Shown here: piece after piece, positions 26,829-34,260 of the stretch
Numbering within the stretch: the stretch's first letter is position 1
Layout: each line of letters begins with the position of its first letter
Assembly (NCBI GenBank): GCA_964604565.1
Contig: CAZRZN010000002.1
Location: 1 to 64,000, forward strand
Direction of reading: 5' to 3'
DNA from: CAZRZN01 sp964604565
GTDB taxonomy: Bacteria > Pseudomonadota > Alphaproteobacteria > Rhodobacterales > Rhodobacteraceae
Length of the DNA stretch: 64,000 bases
Position numbers and translations under genes: made by a program
The notes under the pieces: generated by a model
The model's database searches: none
Told to the model about the DNA's origin: nothing
The model's input: only the letters and a program-made list of their open reading frames with translations

Positions 26829-27207
26829 TCCTGTCTCCCCGCGGGCGAGCGTCCCTTGTCCGGCGGTGCCGCAACCTTAGGTCGTCTCCCGCAACTGTTT
26901 GTTGCATCCAGTGTGGCGGTCTGTTCGAAATCCAACCCGTCCGGATCGCCACACGCCCCAGACCGGTGACTTGACGGCACGTCGGGAAGGGCGCCCCGAG
27001 TCATCCTGAAAAGCGGGTGATCTGGTCAATCGCAAGGCGGTCTTGGAACCGTCGATGACGGGTTTTGCTTAAAAAATGCGCGGCAATGCGGCATGGCGGC
27101 GGTTTTTTGGGCGGTCTGCTCCGGGGGCGCAATGGCAAGACGATTGATTGTGTTGCAAAACCGCGCGCAGGGTGGCGGTATGGGGTCAAGAAAGTCGCGG
27201 GGGGGCG
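26829..27207. promoter_or_regulatory. divergent promoter region between urtA and ureD
   Basis: This 379-base spacer separates the urt (minus) and ure (plus) operons and holds no gene. It carries a candidate NtrC-like dyad at 26891-26905, an imperfect hairpin flanked by A6 and T6 (27071-27108), and a weak sigma-54-like sequence at 27133-27147 (TGGCAAGACGATTGA, lacking the -12 GC). No firm promoter could be fixed. Confidence 0.5.
26891..26905. promoter_or_regulatory. candidate NtrC-like binding site upstream of urtA
   Basis: GCAAC-TGTTT-GTTGC has the 5-5-5 dyad layout of NtrC sites (GCACC-N5-GGTGC), with one substitution per half site. It lies 63 bases upstream of the urtA ATG. Nitrogen control of urea uptake is expected, but the assignment rests on this similarity alone. 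Confidence 0.35.
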
Positions 27208-28050
27208 ATGACGCAGCATTTGCGCACAACCGAAGCTGGACAGGTGCCGCTTGATGCGGCTGTCCAGCGCGCGCGGGGCACGCTGGATCTTTCAAGCAAG
27301 TTTCGGGATGGCGTGTCGGCGATCGACAGGCTGCGCACGTCGGGCTGCGTCAAGGCGCTGTTCCCGCGCCGGGCACCGACGGTGGAGGCGATCGTGATCA
27401 ACACCTCCGGAGGATTGACCGGGGGAGATCAGCTGTCCTTTTCGGCGTGCGCCGGGGCGGGGTCGCAGCTGACGCTTACGACGCAAGCGGCGGAGCGGGC
27501 CTATCGCGCCTCCTGGGATGTGGCGCGCGTCGACACTTGTCTGGTCGCAGAGCCAGGTGCGCGACTGCACTGGCTGCCACAGGAATTGATCCTTTTCGAA
27601 GGCGCCCGGCTGCGTCGGACGTTGCACGCGACCCTTGCGGCGGACTCTCAGCTGTTGCTTGTCGAACCGGTGATCTTCGGGCGCAGCGCCATGGGAGAAC
27701 GCTTGCGGGACGTTGGTTTCACCGACCGGATCGAGATCTGGCGCGCGGGCGCGCCGCTGTATCTCGACGGAGTGAGGCTGCTCGGCGATCTCGAAGCACA
27801 AATGACGCGCGCCGCGCTGGGTGGCGGGGCGGGCGCCATGGTCAGCCTTGTCTACGTTGCGCCGGACGCGGCGGTCCATCTGGATCCCCTGCGAGATCTG
27901 CTGTCCGGGTGCGGCGGGGCGTCCCTGTTGCAGCCCGATGTGCTGGTGATGCGCCTGCTTGCCCCTGATAGTCTGGAGCTGCGCCGCAGCCTCCTGCCGA
28001 TACTGGACCGGCTCAGCCGGGACACCCTTCCGACTTCCTGGAGACTCTGA
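27208..28050 (+). CDS. ureD: urease accessory protein UreD
   Basis: This 280-residue protein matches UreD (UreH), the scaffold that binds apo-urease and, with UreF and UreG, delivers nickel. Recognisable segments are VEAIVINTSGGLTGGDQLSF near residue 60, TQAAERAYRA, LPQELILFEGARLRRT near 115, and FGRSAMGERL. The ATG at 27208 is chosen over an in-frame GTG/ATG region at 27148 because GGGGGG lies just upstream and the family starts here. It opens the plus-strand urease operon, with ureA four bases downstream. Confidence 0.93.
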   Translation: MTQHLRTTEAGQVPLDAAVQRARGTLDLSSKFRDGVSAIDRLRTSGCVKALFPRRAPTVEAIVINTSGGLTGGDQLSFSACAGAGSQLTLTTQAAERAYRASWDVARVDTCLVAEPGARLHWLPQELILFEGARLRRTLHATLAADSQLLLVEPVIFGRSAMGERLRDVGFTDRIEIWRAGAPLYLDGVRLLGDLEAQMTRAALGGGAGAMVSLVYVAPDAAVHLDPLRDLLSGCGGASLLQPDVLVMRLLAPDSLELRRSLLPILDRLSRDTLPTSWRL

Positions 28051-28054
28051 CGAC

Positions 28055-28357
28055 ATGCAATTGACCCCGCGCGAGAAAGACAAGCTTCTGGTTTCGATGG
28101 CCGCCGAGGTGGCCCGCAAGCGATTGGCCCGCGGCGTGAAACTGAACCACCCCGAAGCCATTGCATTGATCACCGATACGGTTGTCGAGGGCGCCCGCGA
28201 CGGCCGGTCGGTTTCCGATCTGATGCAGGCCGGGGCCGAGGTGATCACCCGCGCGCAATGCATGGAAGGGGTGCCCGAAATGATCCACGAAGTGCAGGTG
28301 GAAGCGACCTTTCCCGATGGCACGAAACTGGTCACGGTGCACGAGCCGATCCGTTGA
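28055..28357 (+). CDS. ureA: urease gamma subunit
   Basis: This 100-residue structural subunit of urease has the canonical gamma-chain sequence: MQLTPREKDKLLVSMAAEVA at the start, then GVKLNHPEAIALITD and VTRAQCMEGVPEMIHEVQVEA-type core, ending TVHEPIR. Length is exactly that of the family. It follows ureD by four bases. A spacer of about 200 bases, with a repeat arm and a small ORF, separates it from ureB. Confidence 0.96.
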   Translation: MQLTPREKDKLLVSMAAEVARKRLARGVKLNHPEAIALITDTVVEGARDGRSVSDLMQAGAEVITRAQCMEGVPEMIHEVQVEATFPDGTKLVTVHEPIR

Positions 28358-28362
28358 TATTC

Positions 28363-28384
28363 GAGTATTTGAAGAGAGAAGAAG
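28363..28384 (+). repeat. single arm of the GAGTATTT repeat between ureA and ureB
   Basis: GAGTATTT-GA-AGAGAGAAGAAG starts six bases after the ureA stop. It is an unpaired arm inside a transcribed spacer. Confidence 0.75.
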
Positions 28385-28400
28385 CAAGAGGGGAGTCAGG

Positions 28401-28565
28401 ATGAGCGAGTTGATCACATCTGCGGGCGCATGCGGGGGGACGCCGCTGCCGCGCAGGTCCCTTGTGGGGCATTGGCCGCGGCAGGGAATTGCGGGCGGGC
28501 TGACAGCCGGGCGTGTTGATCGGGAAACGGAGCGCGCCGCATCACCCGCATGGAGCCAAGGATGA
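28401..28565 (+). CDS. possible small ORF between ureA and ureB
   Basis: A 54-codon frame begins with ATG at 28401, five bases after a GGGAG-type ribosome site, and its TGA overlaps the ureB ATG by four bases (ATGA). The coupling and ribosome site are suggestive. The product (starting MSELITSAGACGGTPLPRRS) matches no family I know and its composition is unremarkable for GC-rich noise. It may be a leader that couples translation to ureB, or spurious. Confidence 0.3.
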   Translation: MSELITSAGACGGTPLPRRSLVGHWPRQGIAGGLTAGRVDRETERAASPAWSQG

Positions 28566-28870
28566 TCCCCGGAGAGCTTTTCCCGGCCGAGGGCATGTTG
28601 ACGCTGAACGAAGGGCGCACGCCGGTCATACTGAAAGTGTCCAATACCGGCGACCGGCCGGTGCAGGTCGGGTCGCATTATCATTTCGCCGAAGCAAACA
28701 GTGCGCTGGACTTCGACCGGGCCGCGGCGCGGGGGATGCGCCTTGATATCGCGGCGGGGACGGCGGTGCGGTTCGAGCCCGGACAGGCCCGGGAGGTGCA
28801 GCTTATCCCGGTGGCTGGAACCCGTGCCATCTACGGCTTCAACCAGCACGTCATGGGCGCGCTGGACTGA
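28562..28870 (+). CDS. ureB: urease beta subunit
   Basis: This 102-residue structural subunit has the beta-chain sequence MIPGELFPAEGMLTLNEGR, VSNTGDRPVQVGSHYHFAEAN near residue 35, and GTAVRFEPGQAREVQLIP. The ATG at 28562 has GGAG six bases upstream and gives the standard N-terminus; an in-frame ATG at 28550 is less likely. It combines with UreA and UreC in the urease trimer. Confidence 0.96.
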   Translation: MIPGELFPAEGMLTLNEGRTPVILKVSNTGDRPVQVGSHYHFAEANSALDFDRAAARGMRLDIAAGTAVRFEPGQAREVQLIPVAGTRAIYGFNQHVMGALD

Positions 28871-28883
28871 CAGTTTTTTCAGC

Positions 28884-28900
28884 GGGGGACTGGCGCCCCC
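28884..28900. other. short GGGGG-N7-CCCCC inverted repeat after ureB
   Basis: A five-pair GC hairpin lies 13 bases after the ureB stop and resembles the GGGGGC hairpins that accompany the dispersed repeat at 16199 and 47491, but without a GAGTATTT arm. It could slow transcription or protect the ureAB transcript. Confidence 0.4.
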
Positions 28901-28931
28901 ATCAACCCCTTGTCAATCAGGAGAAAAATCC

Positions 28932-29750
28932 ATGTGCGATATTTGCGTGATGACCTCGGTCAAGGAGCGGATGCTGTCCCGTCGTGCATTCTTTCGAGGG
29001 GGGGCCGCGCTTGGCGCGGGGGCCGTCCTGGGCGCCGGGACGACGACCCCGGCCATGGCGGCGGGCCATGGTGGGGTGATCGACATGAGCCACACCACCG
29101 ACGAGAACTTTCCGACCTTTTTCGGGGTGCCGGGAATCTCTTACGACAAGGCCTTCGACTTTGCCGAGAGCGGGTTCAATCTGTATAATCTCACGATCAA
29201 CGAGCATACCGGCACGCATGTGGACGCGCCTTTGCATTTCTCCGCCGACGGGCAGTCGGTGGATGAAATCCCGGTGGAGAACCTTGTCTGCCCATTGGTG
29301 AAGATCGACATCGCGGCGCGCGCCGCCGAGGACCCTGACACCATGTTGACGCCGGATGACCTGAAGGCGTGGATCGCGGCGCATGGCGAGATCCCGGCAG
29401 GCGCCTGCGTCGCCATGGATTCGGGCTGGGCCGGAAAGGTTGGAGGCGACGGATATCGCAACGTCGACGGCGATGGCGTGTTGCATTTCCCCGGGTTTCA
29501 CGTGGAGGCCGCGCAGATGCTGGTCGAAGAAACGGGAGCGGTGGCCATCGCATCGGACACGCTGTCGCTTGATCCCGGTAATTCAGCGAGTTTCGATGCG
29601 CATTACGCTTGGCTGCCGACCAATCGCTACGGGATCGAATGCCTTGCCTCGTTGAGCGATGTGCCGGCCGCCGGCGCAACCCTGATTGTCGGCGCGCCCA
29701 AGACCGGGCGGGGCACGGGCGGTCCCGCGCGCATCTTTGCGATGGTGTGA
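28932..29750 (+). CDS. Tat-exported cyclase-family (kynurenine formamidase-like) metal hydrolase
   Basis: This 272-residue protein carries a twin-arginine signal (LSRRAFFRGGAALGAGAV, residues about 15-32, ending TPAMAAG). The rest is a PF04199 cyclase domain. Its metal-binding signature is seen as NEHTGTHVDAPLHF (HxGTHxDxPxH), with a later LSLDPGNSASFDAH segment that may supply the other conserved His. The family includes kynurenine formamidase and isatin hydrolase, which open cyclic or N-formyl amides. It lies inside the urease operon between ureB and ureC and shares one base with the next gene. A periplasmic amide or cyclic-ureide hydrolase would fit the locus; this is an inference. Confidence 0.82.
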   Translation: MCDICVMTSVKERMLSRRAFFRGGAALGAGAVLGAGTTTPAMAAGHGGVIDMSHTTDENFPTFFGVPGISYDKAFDFAESGFNLYNLTINEHTGTHVDAPLHFSADGQSVDEIPVENLVCPLVKIDIAARAAEDPDTMLTPDDLKAWIAAHGEIPAGACVAMDSGWAGKVGGDGYRNVDGDGVLHFPGFHVEAAQMLVEETGAVAIASDTLSLDPGNSASFDAHYAWLPTNRYGIECLASLSDVPAAGATLIVGAPKTGRGTGGPARIFAMV

Positions 29751-30145
29751 TGGCGACCGTCAGGCTTTTGCAGGACGAGGAGGTCAGCGCCGAGGCGCTG
29801 GCCGTCTTCGACGACATCCGCGCGGTGCGGGGCACGGAGTATGTGAACAATTTCTGGCGGGCGCTGGCGCATGATCCGGCTCTCTTGCGAGCGACATGGG
29901 AGCGCCTGAAGGTTGTCATGGCGCCGGGGGCGCTTGATCCGCTGGTCAAGGAACTGCTGTATGTGGCTGTTTCGGCCACGAACGGGTGCGAATACTGTTC
30001 GCATTCCCACACCGCTGCGGCGCGCGCCAAGGGCATGACGCCTGAAATGTATGGGGAACTGTTGGCAGTCGTCGGCTTGGCCAACCAGACAAACGCGCTG
30101 GCCAATGCGATGCAGGTGCCGGTTGATGAGGTGTTCGAGGCATGA
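29750..30145 (+). CDS. carboxymuconolactone decarboxylase/AhpD-like protein
   Basis: This 131-residue cytosolic protein is of the AhpD/CMD family. The redox motif is seen as ATNGCEYCSHSHTAAA (C-x2-C followed by His), typical of alkylhydroperoxidase-like members. The ATG overlaps the preceding stop by one base (TGATG) and its 3' end overlaps the GNAT gene by four bases (ATGA), so the three inserted genes are translationally chained. A role in urease metabolism is not obvious. Peroxide or thiol chemistry is suggested by the CxxC motif only. Confidence 0.82.
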   Translation: MATVRLLQDEEVSAEALAVFDDIRAVRGTEYVNNFWRALAHDPALLRATWERLKVVMAPGALDPLVKELLYVAVSATNGCEYCSHSHTAAARAKGMTPEMYGELLAVVGLANQTNALANAMQVPVDEVFEA

Positions 30146-30654
30146 ACGAAGTGGTCATCGAGCCGGTGCGCGACGATGCTCAAGCCAGCCATATCGCGAC
30201 CCTTGTCTGGGCCTTCCTCGATCATCTGCGGGTCCGCTACCCCGAGCGGGTGCGGGACATCGACGAATATGTTGCCTATCAGGATATCGACGGCCAGCTG
30301 CGCAACTGGCGAGATATTTTCCTGCCCCCAGTCGGGGAATGCCTGTTGGCGTCGATGGACGGTGCTCCGGTTGGTGTTGTCATGCTCCGCAGGCTTGACG
30401 ACACCACCTGCGAGATGAACCGGATGTATGTCACGGACGCTGCCCGAGGTCGCAAGATCGGCCGCAGGCTGGGAGAAACGCTGATCGCCCGTGCCAGGGA
30501 AATGGGCTTTACCTCGATGCGTCTCGATGCCTGGGACCGGCACGAAGAAGCCTTGCCGCTCTACAAGTCTCTGAAATTCGAACGGGAATGGGACGAGGGT
30601 CTCAAACCCGCCACCATGTCCCATGAAATGATCCATATGCGCCGCACGCTTTGA
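30142..30654 (+). CDS. GNAT-family N-acetyltransferase
   Basis: This 170-residue protein has the GNAT fold. The acetyl-CoA pyrophosphate-binding motif A is ARGRKIGRRLGETLIARARE, preceded by the beta4 strand EMNRMYVTDAA, and motif B follows (LPLYKSLKFERE). The substrate is unknown. It overlaps the AhpD-like gene by four bases and lies 13 bases before ureC, so it is co-transcribed with urease. Similar GNAT genes are sometimes found in urease operons, without a known function there. Confidence 0.85.
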   Translation: MNEVVIEPVRDDAQASHIATLVWAFLDHLRVRYPERVRDIDEYVAYQDIDGQLRNWRDIFLPPVGECLLASMDGAPVGVVMLRRLDDTTCEMNRMYVTDAARGRKIGRRLGETLIARAREMGFTSMRLDAWDRHEEALPLYKSLKFEREWDEGLKPATMSHEMIHMRRTL

Positions 30655-30667
30655 AAGGACCACGAAA

Positions 30668-32428
30668 ATGCCAGCCAAGATCAAACGCGCTGCTTATGCC
30701 GCCATGTTCGGCCCAACCACAGGCGATAGGCTTCGGCTTGCCGATACCGACCTGATCATCGAAGTGGAGAAGGATCTGACCGCTTTGGCCGTGGGTGCCG
30801 CGCAGACCGGCGGCAGCGGCTCAAATGCTGCCATATACGGTGAAGAGGTCAAGTTCGGTGGCGGCAAGGTGATCCGCGATGGCATGGGCCAGTCCCAGGC
30901 CACGCGGGCCGACGGCGCGGTGGACACGGTCATCACCAATGCACTGATCGTCGACCACAGCGGCATCTACAAGGCGGATGTCGGGCTGAGGAACGGGCGC
31001 ATCCACAAGATCGGCAAGGCCGGAAATCCCGATACGCAGCCCGGTGTCGACATCATCGTCGGTCCGGGCACGGAGGCCATCGCCGCTGAGGGCAAGATCC
31101 TGACGGCGGGCGGGTTTGACAGCCACATCCATTTCATCTGTCCGCAGCAGATCGAGGATGCACTGCATTCGGGCCTGACGACCATGCTGGGCGGCGGCAC
31201 GGGGCCTGCGCATGGCACACTGGCCACGACCTGCACACCCGGTAGCTGGCATCTCGGGCGGATGCTGCAATCCGCGGATGCGTTTCCGATGAACCTTGCC
31301 TTTGCGGGCAAGGGCAACGCGTCGCTGCCAGCGGCGCTTGAAGAGCAGGTTCTGGGCGGCGCTTGCGCGCTGAAGCTGCATGAGGATTGGGGCACCACCC
31401 CGGCGGCCATCGACTGCTGCCTGTCGGTGGCCGATGCGATGGACGTGCAGGTGATGATCCACACCGATACGCTGAACGAGAGCGGCTTTGTCGAGAACAC
31501 CGTGAAGGCCATGAAGGGCCGCACGATCCACGCCTTCCACACCGAAGGCGCCGGTGGCGGCCACGCGCCGGATATCATCAAGATCTGCGGCGAGGAGCAT
31601 GTTCTGCCCTCGTCCACCAACCCGACGCGGCCTTTCACGGTGAACACGCTCGAGGAACACCTCGACATGCTGATGGTGTGCCACCACCTCGACAAGTCGA
31701 TCCCGGAGGACGTGGCCTTTGCCGAAAGCCGCATCCGGCGCGAGACCATTGCCGCCGAGGATATCCTGCACGACATGGGGGCCTTTTCGATCATCGCCTC
31801 GGACAGTCAGGCCATGGGGCGGGTCGGCGAAGTGCTGATCCGCACGTGGCAGACCGCCGACAAGATGAAGAAACAGCGCGGACGCCTGAGCGACGAGAGC
31901 GGAGAAAACGACAATTTCCGCGTGCGCCGTTATATTTCGAAATACACGATCAACCCGGCGATCGCGCATGGGATCAGCCATGAAATCGGCTCCATCGAGG
32001 AAGGCAAACGGGCGGATCTCGTGCTTTGGAATCCGGCCTTTTTCGGCGTGAAACCTGACATGGTGCTGATCGGCGGCACGATTGTCTGCGCCCAGATGGG
32101 CGATCCGAACGCCTCCATCCCGACGCCGCAACCGGTTTATTCGCGTCCGATGTTCGGGGCATACGGGCGCAGTGTCGAACGTTCTGCCGTGACCTTCGTG
32201 TCGGAGGCGGCGCTGAACGAAGGTATCGGCAAGACGCTGGGGCTGGCCAAGGAGACGTTGGCGGTGCGCAACACGCGCGGTATCGGCAAGAAGGATCTGA
32301 TCCTGAACGATGCGACACCGCATATGGAGGTCAACCCCGAAACCTACGAGGTTCGGGCCGATGGCGAATTGCTGACCTGCGAACCGGCTACTGAACTGCC
32401 GATGGCACAGCGTTATTTCCTGTTCTGA
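30668..32428 (+). CDS. ureC: urease alpha (catalytic) subunit, with an N-terminal insertion
   Basis: This 586-residue dinuclear-nickel subunit hydrolyses urea to ammonia and carbamate. The metal site is intact: H153 and H155 in DSHIHF, carbamylated K236 in ALKLHEDWG, H265 in MIHTD, H291 in HAFHTEGAGGGHAPD, D379 in IIASDSQAMGR. The flap C338-H339 in VCHHLD is also present. It is about 17 residues longer than usual: residues 39-56, between VEKDLT and YGEEVKFGGG, are an Ala/Gly/Ser-rich insertion. Reading frame is kept on both sides. It sits between the GNAT and the periplasmic-protein genes. Confidence 0.96.
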   Translation: MPAKIKRAAYAAMFGPTTGDRLRLADTDLIIEVEKDLTALAVGAAQTGGSGSNAAIYGEEVKFGGGKVIRDGMGQSQATRADGAVDTVITNALIVDHSGIYKADVGLRNGRIHKIGKAGNPDTQPGVDIIVGPGTEAIAAEGKILTAGGFDSHIHFICPQQIEDALHSGLTTMLGGGTGPAHGTLATTCTPGSWHLGRMLQSADAFPMNLAFAGKGNASLPAALEEQVLGGACALKLHEDWGTTPAAIDCCLSVADAMDVQVMIHTDTLNESGFVENTVKAMKGRTIHAFHTEGAGGGHAPDIIKICGEEHVLPSSTNPTRPFTVNTLEEHLDMLMVCHHLDKSIPEDVAFAESRIRRETIAAEDILHDMGAFSIIASDSQAMGRVGEVLIRTWQTADKMKKQRGRLSDESGENDNFRVRRYISKYTINPAIAHGISHEIGSIEEGKRADLVLWNPAFFGVKPDMVLIGGTIVCAQMGDPNASIPTPQPVYSRPMFGAYGRSVERSAVTFVSEAALNEGIGKTLGLAKETLAVRNTRGIGKKDLILNDATPHMEVNPETYEVRADGELLTCEPATELPMAQRYFLF

Positions 32429-32556
32429 GCGGCTTGTTCCTGTGGATGCTTGATCTGGTGCCGTGCCTTGCGCAATCTGTCATCAGAGGGGGTGCTCACC
32501 CGGTTGTAGCACTCCCTAGGAAACCATGGGGCATGTCCCCGACAAGGAGCGAACAG

Positions 32557-33150
32557 ATGCGTGTTCTTCTGATGGCCGGATGTCTTGCCCTTCCGGGGAC
32601 CCTTGCCCTGGCGCAGGCCTGCCCGGTCGCCAGCGATCTGGAAAAGGGAATTCGGTTTACCGTCGACGGCACCGACACGGAGGTTTATCGCCGCGTCGGG
32701 CCGGACATGATCGAGGCGATATACAGTGCGGCGGATGACTACCAGTCGCGCAGCATGCTGGCGCAGGGGGTCTACCTCGTGGAACTGGTGGATCTGGTGG
32801 AGGGCGCGCCCGATCTGTCCACCCGCACCACCTATGCCTTTGCACAACGTGCAGAGGAATTGATGATGCCGGAGGCTGGACGCAGCGTGACATATGACCT
32901 CGTCGTGAACAGCGATGGTGACTTGAACCAGGAGCGGCAGAGCTATTCCTTTGACCAACCAGCCAAGATCAACTTTGGCGCCTGTGAATATGAGATGATC
33001 CAGATCGAAATCCGTTACGACCCGGATGAGGCAGAGACGGTTGATCTTCTTTATTATCTGCCTGAACTGGGCTTTTCCTACTATGCTGGCAGCGATTACC
33101 TCGAAGGATCCGACCGCTACATCTATTCCAACATCGAGGTTGTGGAGTGA
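32557..33150 (+). CDS. exported hypothetical protein of the urease operon
   Basis: This 197-residue protein starts at an ATG with AAGGAG eight bases upstream and has a clear signal peptide (MRVLLMAGCLALPGTLALAQ). The mature protein is acidic, rich in tyrosine, and has two cysteines (CPVASD and FGACEYE) that could pair. I recognise no family. Its stop overlaps the ureE GTG start by four bases (GTGA), so it is coupled to the nickel chaperone. A periplasmic role linked to urea or nickel supply is only a guess from context. Confidence 0.75.
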   Translation: MRVLLMAGCLALPGTLALAQACPVASDLEKGIRFTVDGTDTEVYRRVGPDMIEAIYSAADDYQSRSMLAQGVYLVELVDLVEGAPDLSTRTTYAFAQRAEELMMPEAGRSVTYDLVVNSDGDLNQERQSYSFDQPAKINFGACEYEMIQIEIRYDPDEAETVDLLYYLPELGFSYYAGSDYLEGSDRYIYSNIEVVE

Positions 33151-33629
33151 GCGATCTTCCCGTTGCACAGATTCATGAACGGGCCGGTGTCTGGACCGAC
33201 AATGTCGATGACCGCGTGATTCTGGACTACGAATCGCGCTTTTTGCGGCGCAAGCGCCTGACGACGGAAAGCGGACGGAGTTTCGTTGTCGATCTGGAGC
33301 AGACAACCTCGCTTGATCACGGCGATGCCTTGGTGCTTGGCGATGGGCAGAGAGTGCGGATCGAGGCAGCCGCCGAAGAGGTGCTGGAAATTCGCGGCGA
33401 GGACTTGCCGCGCCTGGCGTGGCACATCGGCAACCGGCATACGCCCTGCGAGATTGCCGGGGACCGGCTGCTGATCCTGCGCGATCCGGTGATCCGTCAC
33501 ATGCTTGAACATCTAGGGGCCGAGGTGACAGAGGCCATCCGGCCCTTCACTCCCGAAGGCGGGGCCTATGGACACGGCCGGACCCACAGTCACGAACACG
33601 GCCATACCGCGCACGATCATGACCATTGA
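33147..33629 (+). CDS. ureE: urease accessory protein UreE (nickel chaperone)
   Basis: This 160-residue metallochaperone delivers nickel to the UreDFG-urease complex. It has the N-terminal UreE domain (RFLRRKRLTTESGRSFVVDL), the conserved central nickel-site region LAWHIGNRHTPCEI and RDPVIRHMLEHLGA. The C-terminal tail is histidine-rich (GHGRTHSHEHGHTAHDHDH) and binds extra metal. It starts at GTG, overlapping the upstream stop, and overlaps ureF by 11 bases. Confidence 0.94.
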   Translation: MSDLPVAQIHERAGVWTDNVDDRVILDYESRFLRRKRLTTESGRSFVVDLEQTTSLDHGDALVLGDGQRVRIEAAAEEVLEIRGEDLPRLAWHIGNRHTPCEIAGDRLLILRDPVIRHMLEHLGAEVTEAIRPFTPEGGAYGHGRTHSHEHGHTAHDHDH

Positions 33630-34260
33630 TCCCCGCCTGCTGACGCTGATGCAGTGGCTCTCACCGGCCTATCCGGTCGGGGCCTTTGCCTATTCGCATG
33701 GGCTGGAAACTGCGGTGCGGGAAGGTTGGGTTTGCGATGCCTCTACGCTGGAGGACTGGCTTGCGGATGTTCTGTCACAGGGGTCCGGTCGTGCGGATGC
33801 CCTGTGGATCTTCCTGGCCTGCCGCGGGGATCGGCCTGACGCCGAGCTGGACGCCTTGGCGCGCGCATGGCAACCATCCCGCGAGCGACTGCGCGAGGCG
33901 GAGCGGCAGGGCGCGGCGTTTACGCACGTGACGGCGGAGGTCTGGGAACTGGACCTGCCCGCGATGCTGCTGCCGGTGGCGCTGGGCGCCGCCGCCCGGC
34001 AGAACGGGATGAGGGCGCAGCCGGTGGCCGCACTGTATTTGCAGGCTTTCGCGGGCAACCTTGTATCCGCGGCACAGCGCTTGATGCCGCTGGGCCAGAC
34101 AGCGGCACAAGCGGTCTTGGCGCGGCTCACGCCGCTATGCGCGGAGATTGCGGCCGAGGCAGAGACGCTCACCTTGGAGGACATGGCATCAAATGCCTTT
34201 AGGTCGGATGTGGCGGCAATGAAACACGAGACAATGGAACCGAGGCTTTTCCAGTCATGA
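33619..34260 (+). CDS. ureF: urease accessory protein UreF
   Basis: This 213-residue all-helical accessory protein links UreD to the GTPase UreG during nickel insertion. Family features are LMQWLSPAYPVGAFAYSHGL near the N-terminus, DLPAMLLPVALGAAARQNG in the middle, and AMKHETMEPRLFQS at the C-terminus, whose end contacts UreG. The start MTIDPRLLTLMQWLS at 33619 lies within the 3' end of ureE. The stop overlaps ureG by four bases. Confidence 0.93.
   Translation: MTIDPRLLTLMQWLSPAYPVGAFAYSHGLETAVREGWVCDASTLEDWLADVLSQGSGRADALWIFLACRGDRPDAELDALARAWQPSRERLREAERQGAAFTHVTAEVWELDLPAMLLPVALGAAARQNGMRAQPVAALYLQAFAGNLVSAAQRLMPLGQTAAQAVLARLTPLCAEIAAEAETLTLEDMASNAFRSDVAAMKHETMEPRLFQS

Noticed and set aside
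27133..27147. Sigma-54 promoter for ureD
   Set aside because: TGGCAAGACGATTGA lacks the essential GC of the -12 element and differs at the end of the -24 element.
29197..30684. 495-codon minus-strand frame
   Set aside because: Antisense to the cyclase, AhpD-like and GNAT genes, all of which have clear family motifs.
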